From Pseudomonadota bacterium (GTDB lineage: Bacteria > Pseudomonadota > Gammaproteobacteria > Burkholderiales > Burkholderiaceae_B): a DNA stretch of 28,219 nucleotides. The position numbers and the translations under genes are program-made. The stretch covers positions 1-28,219 of the forward strand of contig JAFAGQ010000190.1 of NCBI GenBank assembly GCA_023422555.1. Direction: 5' to 3'. Shown here one piece after another: positions 22,272 through 28,219 of this stretch; the stretch's first letter is position 1; every line of letters begins with the position of its first letter. Below the pieces are notes generated by a model. The model did not search any database, was not told the origin of the DNA, and saw only the letters and a list, made by a program, of their open reading frames with translations.

Positions 22272-23930
22272 ATGACAAATGGGCTTCTAACGGGTCTGAT
22301 GCAGTACCAGCCGCTGCTTATTTCAGGTCTGCTTGAGCATGTGGAACGCCATCATGGAGATGGCGAGGTTGTATCACGCAGGATAGAAGGCGGCATTCAT
22401 CGCTATCAATGGCGTGATGTCGCGCAACGAGCGAGACAGGTAGCGCAAGCAGTTGAAGCATTGGCCATACCCGAGTCCGGGCGCGTTGCCACACTTGCCT
22501 GGAACGGGTACAGGCATCTGGAACTTTATTATGGTGTCAGTGGATCGGGACGTGTCTTACATACCATTAACCCGCGGTTACACCCGGAACAGGTTGTCTG
22601 GATTGCCAATCACGCTGCCGACGAGGTGCTGTGCTTTGATCTGACGTTCCTGGAGCTGGTGCGGGCAATTCATGACAAGTGCCATACGATCAGGCACTAT
22701 GTGGCACTTTGCGACGCTGACAGATTACCGGCCGATAGCGGGATTCCGGGACTGATCAGCTATGAAGACTGGATCGGTGCGCATCCGGGCGAGTATCAAT
22801 GGCCACAACTGGACGAAAACGCTGCGTCAAGCATGTGCTATACCAGCGGCACGACCGGTGATCCCAAAGGTGTTCTTTATAGTCATCGATCCACCGTACT
22901 TCATGCGTACGGCGCGGCGTTGCCCGATTCAATGGCGCTGGCCGCGCGCGATGCGATTCTGCCTGTCGTTCCGATGTTTCATGTGAATGCATGGGGTTTG
23001 CCTTATGCGGCGGCGCTTGTCGGCGCCAAGCTCGTGTTGCCGGGTAATGCGCTTGACGGTGAATCTGTTTATCAATTGATGGAACAGGAAAAGGTAACGT
23101 TTGCGGCCGGGGTTCCAACTGTCTGGCAAATGCTGCTGGATCATGTCAGAAAGAATGACTTGCGCTTTTCTACACTCAAACGAACGGTCATTGGTGGTTC
23201 CGCATGCCCGCCTGCCATGATTGAGATGTTTCAGGAGCAATATGGCGTGGAAGTGATACATGCCTGGGGCATGACCGAAACAAGTCCGCTGGCATCCTTG
23301 TGTACCTTGAAGAACAAGCATCTCTCTCAGTCAACGGAGGCGCAACTGGCGCTGCGGCGCAAGCAGGGAAGGGCGCTTTATGGGGTCGATTTCAAAATCA
23401 CAGATGAAAAAGGCCGGGAGTTGCCGTGGGATGGTGAGACGTCAGGAGATCTTTATGTGAAGGGGTCGTGGGTGGTTCGCGACTATTATCCGGGGAGTGA
23501 AAAGGAGCCACTGGCCGACGGCTGGTTTCACACAGGTGACGTAGCCACTATCGATGCCGACGGATTTCTGCAGATCACGGATCGCAGCAAAGACGTGATC
23601 AAGTCAGGTGGTGAATGGATCAGTTCTATCAATATCGAAAATATTGCGATGGCTCATCCCGCAGTTCAATTGGCCGCCTGCATTGGCGTGAGTCACCCGA
23701 AATGGGACGAACGCCCAGTTGTCGTGGTTGTCAGACGGCCGGGAGCGACACTGGAGCGCGACGAGCTGCTCAGGTTCTACGAAGGCAAAATCGCAAAATG
23801 GCAGATCCCCGATGACGTGCTTTTTGTGGAAGAAATTCCGCTGGGAGCAACCGGCAAAATGCTCAAGACCCGGGTACGAGCTATGCCTGAAGTGGTGGAA
23901 TATTGCGAACGTGGTCGTGTGTCAGGTTAA
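22272..23930 (+). CDS. Fatty-acid/short-chain acyl-CoA synthetase (AMP-forming)
   Basis: A 552-residue adenylate-forming ligase that activates a carboxylic acid to acyl-CoA. The ATP-binding loop YTSGTTGDPKG is at 190-200, HAWGMTETSP at 330-339, the hinge WFHTGDVATIDADGF at 418-432, DRSKDVIKSGGEWIS at 437-451 and the catalytic lysine K529 in GATGKMLK. Both the large N-terminal and the small C-terminal domain are complete. The overall style fits the medium/long-chain and 3-methylthiopropionyl-CoA (DmdB-like) ligase group; the exact chain length cannot be read. AAGGAG lies 6 nt before the ATG. The gene is 149 bp after the deacylase and may activate the acid that enzyme releases, though the gap and palindrome suggest its own promoter. 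Confidence 0.9.
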   Translation: MTNGLLTGLMQYQPLLISGLLEHVERHHGDGEVVSRRIEGGIHRYQWRDVAQRARQVAQAVEALAIPESGRVATLAWNGYRHLELYYGVSGSGRVLHTINPRLHPEQVVWIANHAADEVLCFDLTFLELVRAIHDKCHTIRHYVALCDADRLPADSGIPGLISYEDWIGAHPGEYQWPQLDENAASSMCYTSGTTGDPKGVLYSHRSTVLHAYGAALPDSMALAARDAILPVVPMFHVNAWGLPYAAALVGAKLVLPGNALDGESVYQLMEQEKVTFAAGVPTVWQMLLDHVRKNDLRFSTLKRTVIGGSACPPAMIEMFQEQYGVEVIHAWGMTETSPLASLCTLKNKHLSQSTEAQLALRRKQGRALYGVDFKITDEKGRELPWDGETSGDLYVKGSWVVRDYYPGSEKEPLADGWFHTGDVATIDADGFLQITDRSKDVIKSGGEWISSINIENIAMAHPAVQLAACIGVSHPKWDERPVVVVVRRPGATLERDELLRFYEGKIAKWQIPDDVLFVEEIPLGATGKMLKTRVRAMPEVVEYCERGRVSG

Positions 23931-23969
23931 ACTTCTATGAGCGGGTCTGCCAGGTCTTGAGCTGACGGG

Positions 23970-23981
23970 AGTCGCGCGACT
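23970..23981. promoter_or_regulatory. 12-bp palindrome ahead of ABC exporter gene
   Basis: AGTCGCGCGACT is a perfect 12-bp palindrome 40 bp before the ATG of the fused ABC exporter, in the 91-bp gap after the acyl-CoA synthetase. It might be an operator; no matching regulator gene is adjacent. Confidence 0.3.
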
Positions 23982-24021
23982 TCATTGGTTACTGAAAAAG
24001 CGACAGCGAAGGCAGGGCAGG

Positions 24022-27000
24022 ATGTACATAGACCGGGAATTGTTGAGTTTTACCAGAGGCTTTCGTCACAGGATTGCACTGGCTGTTGTCATAGGCTTTC
24101 TCTCGGTGGCATGCAGCATGATTCGGTATATTCTGATGGGCTGGCTTATTGCGCAGGTCTTTCAGGGTGTGCCAGTCGTGCAACTTTGGCCTCAGGGCAT
24201 CGCGTTATTTATCGTTATTCTGATGCGTATGGGGCTGGAATATACACGCGCATCCCTTGCTCATCATACCGCAGCAAAAATACAGGATCAGCTGCGTCTG
24301 TCGTTATATGACAGGCTGGTCAGCCTGGGTCCTGCCTGGCTTGCGCAAAGAAAAACGGGTCAGATTGTACTTGCAGCCACCAGCAGTGTGGAACAGTTGC
24401 AAGTGTTCTTTGGCGAGTATCTGCCTCAGCTGATTATTTCCGGCGCGGTGCCGATTATTCTGTTTGTCATACTTGCATGGTGGGACGTACCGGTGGCTGC
24501 GGTCGTTTCCATCGCCGCAATAGTCGGTCTGATTCTGCCGTTGCTGTTAACTCGCATCAGCGCGCGGGCGGCCCTCTCCTTGTCTGCAACCTATAAGGCG
24601 TTTGGTGATACGTTGCTGGACGGTATACAGGGCCTGACCACGCTTAAGGCTTTCGGCCAGAGTATGACATTTGGCAAGCGACTGGCACAACGGGCGCATG
24701 AACTGAGCGACAGCACTTTCTTTGTCACGCAGACCAATATGCTCAATCGGGCTGTTACGGATCTGGCCATCGCTGGCGGCGCGGCTGGTGCGATTGCACT
24801 GGGTGCATGGCGCGTGTCTCACGGCCAGATGTCTCTGGAAGCATTGCTGATCGTTCTGATGGCAGGTACAGAGGTCTTTCGTCCATTAAGAGACCTGAGG
24901 GCCCTGCTGCATAAAGGGATGACGGCCAATGCAGCGGCGGAAAGCATACGTGAATTGTTGAATGTGCCGGTGCCGGCAACGGGTGGTCAGGGTCATCGCA
25001 ATGCACTACCCAGCGCGTCTTTTGCCTTTGAAAACGTCAGCTTTTCCTATTCGGGACAAAGACGTCGCGCACTTGATGATATTTCCTTCACTGTGGGCGC
25101 GGGAGAGCGCGTTGCAGTGGTGGGTCATAGCGGCAGCGGCAAATCCACTCTCGTCAAACTGCTTCTTGGTTTTTCAGTTCCGGGTAGCGGACGCGTGCTG
25201 ATGGGTGGGTATGACATTTGTGAATATTCCAGCGAAGCACTGCGCAGCAGTGTTGCCGTTGTGCAGCAGGATACTTATCTGTTTTTTGGGTCGGTCGAAG
25301 ATAACCTGAAGCTGGCAGCACCTGAGGCGACGCGCGAACAGATTCTGGCAGCCAGTAAAGCGGCGAATGCGCATGAGTTCATTATTGCCCTCCCTAACGG
25401 ATATGACACTCTTATCGGAGAGCGGGGGCTGCGCCTGTCGGGAGGCCAGAAGCAGCGACTGGCAATTGCGCGCGCCATTCTCAGAAATTCGCCAATCCTG
25501 ATTCTGGATGAGGCACTGTCCAGCGTGGATGCGGAAAACGAGCACCAGATTGAGCGGGCGCTGGAATCGTTGGCGCAGGGTCGCACCACGCTTGTACTTG
25601 CGCATCGACTTTCAAGTGTCATCAATGCTGATCGTATTATTGTGCTGCATGACGGCAGGGTTGCGGCCAGCGGGAAGCACACAGATCTGATCCGGAATTC
25701 CGACATCTACCGCGAATTGATGCTGGATCAATTGAGTCATACAGACACGATACATGCAGATGCAACAGATGCAGATGCGGTAATGCATGCGGGTGCCTTG
25801 GATTCAGCAGAGGCAGCAAATGGCCTCATTCACTCTGAGAATCTTGGCGTTGCTGCGAAGCCGAATAATAATACGGCAGTTGATCCGGGTCCGGGCTCAG
25901 CCGCGGAGACTGAACTACCGGCTCGAAATGCTGAATTTGACCCGCAGCCGCGCTCAATTGACTCTGACGTACCCAGAAAGCCAGTCATTGAAATACTTAG
26001 GGTGCTGTTCAGTTATATCCGGCCATGGAAACGACAAGTGGTGCTGACGGTCCTGTCGGGAATGGGCAGAATTTATGCGCTTATTGCAATCAGCATATTG
26101 AGCGCAATGACGGTTGCCGCGGTCAAAGCCGATGCTGGCTTTAGTTATTATCTGATCGCCATGGCAATCCTGGTTCCGCTGGCTTCGTATCTGCAATGGA
26201 ACGAAACCTGGCGATCGCACGAGATGGCCTATCAACTGCTGGCGCAGATGCGCGTAAGACTTTATGACTGCCTGGAGCGTCTGGCGCCGGCATATATGCT
26301 GCGGCGCCGATCAGGCGATCTGACAAGCCTGGCAACGCAGGATATTGAAACCGTCGAATTCTTCTTCGCCCATATGATTGCGCCGGCCTTCGTGGCGCTG
26401 CTGATTCCAAGCACGGTACTGATCATTCTGTTTTCTCTGGCCTGGCAGGTTGCGCTTGTCCTGATTCCGTTCATGTTGCTGGCGGCATTCCTGCCGGTGC
26501 TGATGCGACGTCGTGCCGATGAACTGGGAGAGCAGTCACGCCGGAACATGGGTCTCATGAATGCATTCATGGTCGACACGCTGCAAGGCATGAATGAGCT
26601 GATTGCCTTCCAGGCTACCGGGGTTCGCAGAAAGCAGTTTGAAGAATCAATAGCAAAGTATCAGGAAGTACGTGTTGCTGCATATCAGGACATTACATTG
26701 CAAGTGTCATTGCAGGAGGTCATTTCCTCGATGGGGACACTGGCAGTGCTGCTGACTGGCGCTTATCTGTCGCAGACGCAGGGACTGGCGGTGGGAACAG
26801 TGCCGCTGATGGCGCTGATTGCAGTCTCCGCCTTCCTCCCGCTTACCGAATTGGCCCAGACAGCCAGGCAGCTGGCCGATTCGCTGGCATCTACTCGGCG
26901 GCTGGATGCCATTGAGAGCGAGCCGGTGCTCATCAAAGACGGTCCGCAGCAACTCCAGGAGCATCGTCAGGGACCGGCAATTCATTTTGACCGTGTGAAT

Positions 27001-27717
27001 TTCTCTTATGGCGATCGACAGGTCCTTTCGGATATCAACATTGATATTGCCCCCGGAAGCAAAATTGCACTTGTGGGATCTTCTGGTTCAGGGAAAACGA
27101 CACTGGCCAATCTTCTATTGAGATTCTGGGATCCACAAGAAGGTACGATCCGCATTGATGGCATCGATTTAAAGCAGCTTCAGCAGGAATCGCTGAGACG
27201 CAATATCGCGCTGGTAGCACAGGATACATGGATCTTTAATCAGACCCTTGGCGAAAACATTCTGCTGGGTAACCCGGAGGCGTCTGCGGAACAATTGCAG
27301 CGCGCGATTGAGCAGGCCGCGCTAACAAGTTTTGTAAACACATTGCCCGATGGTCTGGACACGCCCGTAGGTGACCGGGGGTTGCAGTTGTCTGGCGGTC
27401 AGCGTCAGCGTATATCCATTGCCAGGGCTTTTCTGAAAGATGCGCCCGTGCTGATTCTGGATGAGGCAACGTCAAGCCTGGATACCCTGAGCGAGAATCT
27501 GATCAATGAATCACTGAATCGGTTGATGCAGGGTCGTACCACAATCATCATTGCACACCGACTCTCCACCGTGCGTTCAGCCGACCGCATTCTGGTCATT
27601 GATCAGGGACGGATCGTGGAGGCAGGTTCTCATGAGGCATTAATGGATGCCGGCGGCTTTTATGCGCACCTGATACAAAGGCAGACAGTCGGGAAGCAAC
27701 AGGCGACCCTTGCCTAG
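24022..27717 (+). CDS. Fused full-length ABC exporter (two TMD-NBD halves in one chain)
   Basis: A 1231-residue inner-membrane exporter in which two complete half-transporters are joined. Half one has six helices (about 15-300) and an ATPase domain with Walker A GHSGSGKST (368-376), Q-loop near 415, LSGGQ (472-476), Walker B LILDEA with E497 and switch H528. Half two has helices (about 670-960), Walker A GSSGSGKTT (1019-1027), Q1067, LSGGQ (1123-1127), E1148 and H1179. Both sites keep the catalytic Glu and look competent. A polar, low-complexity linker (about 572-655) joins the halves. EYLPQL (132-137) in half one and RSGDLTSLATQDIETVE in half two recall CydD and CydC, so a CydDC-like thiol exporter is one reading; multidrug or peptide export is another. 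AAGG lies 9 nt before the ATG. Confidence 0.9.
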   Translation: MYIDRELLSFTRGFRHRIALAVVIGFLSVACSMIRYILMGWLIAQVFQGVPVVQLWPQGIALFIVILMRMGLEYTRASLAHHTAAKIQDQLRLSLYDRLVSLGPAWLAQRKTGQIVLAATSSVEQLQVFFGEYLPQLIISGAVPIILFVILAWWDVPVAAVVSIAAIVGLILPLLLTRISARAALSLSATYKAFGDTLLDGIQGLTTLKAFGQSMTFGKRLAQRAHELSDSTFFVTQTNMLNRAVTDLAIAGGAAGAIALGAWRVSHGQMSLEALLIVLMAGTEVFRPLRDLRALLHKGMTANAAAESIRELLNVPVPATGGQGHRNALPSASFAFENVSFSYSGQRRRALDDISFTVGAGERVAVVGHSGSGKSTLVKLLLGFSVPGSGRVLMGGYDICEYSSEALRSSVAVVQQDTYLFFGSVEDNLKLAAPEATREQILAASKAANAHEFIIALPNGYDTLIGERGLRLSGGQKQRLAIARAILRNSPILILDEALSSVDAENEHQIERALESLAQGRTTLVLAHRLSSVINADRIIVLHDGRVAASGKHTDLIRNSDIYRELMLDQLSHTDTIHADATDADAVMHAGALDSAEAANGLIHSENLGVAAKPNNNTAVDPGPGSAAETELPARNAEFDPQPRSIDSDVPRKPVIEILRVLFSYIRPWKRQVVLTVLSGMGRIYALIAISILSAMTVAAVKADAGFSYYLIAMAILVPLASYLQWNETWRSHEMAYQLLAQMRVRLYDCLERLAPAYMLRRRSGDLTSLATQDIETVEFFFAHMIAPAFVALLIPSTVLIILFSLAWQVALVLIPFMLLAAFLPVLMRRRADELGEQSRRNMGLMNAFMVDTLQGMNELIAFQATGVRRKQFEESIAKYQEVRVAAYQDITLQVSLQEVISSMGTLAVLLTGAYLSQTQGLAVGTVPLMALIAVSAFLPLTELAQTARQLADSLASTRRLDAIESEPVLIKDGPQQLQEHRQGPAIHFDRVNFSYGDRQVLSDINIDIAPGSKIALVGSSGSGKTTLANLLLRFWDPQEGTIRIDGIDLKQLQQESLRRNIALVAQDTWIFNQTLGENILLGNPEASAEQLQRAIEQAALTSFVNTLPDGLDTPVGDRGLQLSGGQRQRISIARAFLKDAPVLILDEATSSLDTLSENLINESLNRLMQGRTTIIIAHRLSTVRSADRILVIDQGRIVEAGSHEALMDAGGFYAHLIQRQTVGKQQATLA

Positions 27718-28179
27718 GCAAAGATACAAAATGTCGCATTTCAGTCACAAATTCGTCAGGATTGCGTAAGTGTATGCCCTATGCAGGTAAACCCTCTCTC
27801 TGTGGTTACAACCATGTCTGGCGTTGTTGAAAAAGCACACAATATTGACGAAAAACCACAGATGCAATTTTCCTGCTACGCGCGATGTTGGTGCAATTAA
27901 GCCATTGATATCACGTATGTAATTGAAGGAAAGGAGGAAAACAAACGATATCGCCAGTTGTGATTTGTGCGCATAAATAATGTGGCATCACCAAGCCAGG
28001 AAGTTCTAATTTAGCGTCGTTCTGATATTGAAAACTCACCAATTGCCCGCGGAAGCCCTTCTTTACAGGCCGGGAGCAACTCTTTATATTTCCTCGAAGC
28101 TGAAACGTTTCTGAAACTTTTCTGTTACAAGAATTTTTTGTCATAAAAACGACACCCACCTCCTGAGGAGATTTATTAC
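27718..28179. other. 462-bp AT-rich intergenic region ahead of porin-like gene
   Basis: No coding frame is credible here. The region opens at the ABC stop with the palindrome TTGCCTAGGCAA (27710-27721), which spans the stop codon. It then runs AT-rich, and ends with an 11-bp-phased direct repeat and a strong GAGGAG ribosome-binding site for the next gene. A long leader or a small RNA could be encoded, but I see no clear promoter-terminator pair for one. Confidence 0.55.
28100..28128 (+). promoter_or_regulatory. Three 7-bp direct repeats, PhoB/OmpR-type box
   Basis: CTGAAAC (28100-28106), CTGAAAC (28111-28117) and CTGTTAC (28122-28128) are separated by GTTT and TTTT, giving an exact 11-bp period. 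Seven-bp repeats with four-bp AT-rich spacers are the layout of the PhoB box (CTGTCAT-type) and of other OmpR-family sites. CATAAA at 28142-28147 is suitably placed as a -10 element. The site lies 52 bp before the next start codon. Confidence 0.5.
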
Positions 28180-28219
28180 ATGAAAAAGACTTTGCTCGCT
28201 GCAGCAATGGCAGTCGGCT
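28180..28219 (+). CDS. Start of exported protein, probably a Gram-negative porin (partial)
   Basis: Only the first 13 codons are inside the window: MKKTLLAAAMAVG, a classic signal-peptide start with two lysines and a small hydrophobic core. GAGGAG lies 9 nt before the ATG at 28180, the strongest ribosome-binding site in the window, and the promoter region is long and AT-rich. This pairing of a strong initiation site and such a leader is typical of trimeric porins in Bordetella-like bacteria, but the mature part is missing. Any abundant periplasmic or outer-membrane protein would also fit. Confidence 0.6.
   Translation, partial: MKKTLLAAAMAVG

Noticed and set aside
27710..27721. TTGCCTAGGCAA palindrome at the ABC exporter stop
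   Set aside because: It is a loop-less 12-bp palindrome over the stop codon with no T-run, so neither a terminator nor a clear operator.
27911..28207. 98-codon minus-strand open frame near the right edge
   Set aside because: It runs through the AT-rich promoter and antisense to the porin-like signal peptide, with no family features.

Overview
The window reads like chromosomal DNA of a betaproteobacterium of the Burkholderiales, most plausibly Alcaligenaceae (Advenella, Bordetella or Achromobacter relatives). This rests on a Bug-type solute receptor without its membrane partners, an N-acyl-D-amino-acid deacylase very close in motif layout to the Alcaligenes enzyme, several LysR regulators, and a porin leader at the right edge. 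The genus is an inference. No rRNA, tRNA, CRISPR array, insertion sequence or phage gene was recognised.

Left part (1-9331): an MFS transporter and a convergent Nu-class-like glutathione transferase are followed by a leftward five-gene type VI secretion (T6SS) accessory operon. In transcription order it is VgrG with a long C-terminal extension, a two-helix membrane protein, a DUF2169-pentapeptide fusion, a second pentapeptide-repeat protein and a DUF4150 PAAR-like tip protein. No sheath, tube, baseplate or ATPase gene is present and no toxin is recognisable, so it looks like an orphan spike/cargo module. Its upstream 546-bp AT-rich gap carries a 13-bp inverted repeat.

Middle part (9878-17390): a TonB-dependent receptor is followed, 3 bp later, by a DJ-1/PfpI protein that strongly resembles isonitrile hydratase but carries a Tat-like signal. 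Divergent from them is a DadA-like FAD oxidoreductase. Next comes the most unusual gene of the window, a 250-residue protein made almost entirely of three gap-free 62-residue repeats that look like helix-turn-helix units. It converges on a pirin gene, which is divergent from its own LysR regulator.

Right part (17422-23930): an N-carbamoyl-D-amino-acid hydrolase, a LysR regulator, a Bug periplasmic receptor, an N-acyl-D-amino-acid deacylase and an acyl-CoA synthetase form a coherent set. The inferred role is capture of an N-substituted D-amino acid, hydrolysis of the N-acyl or N-carbamoyl group, and activation of the released acid. The FAD oxidoreductase could oxidise the freed D-amino acid. 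Several palindromes sit in the promoters of this set.

Right edge: a 1231-residue ABC exporter with both half-transporters fused in one chain, then a 462-bp gap ending in the first codons of an exported protein, probably a porin. That gene is preceded by three 7-bp direct repeats on an exact 11-bp period, the layout used by PhoB/OmpR-family regulators. All functions are from reading motifs by eye; no database search was run.
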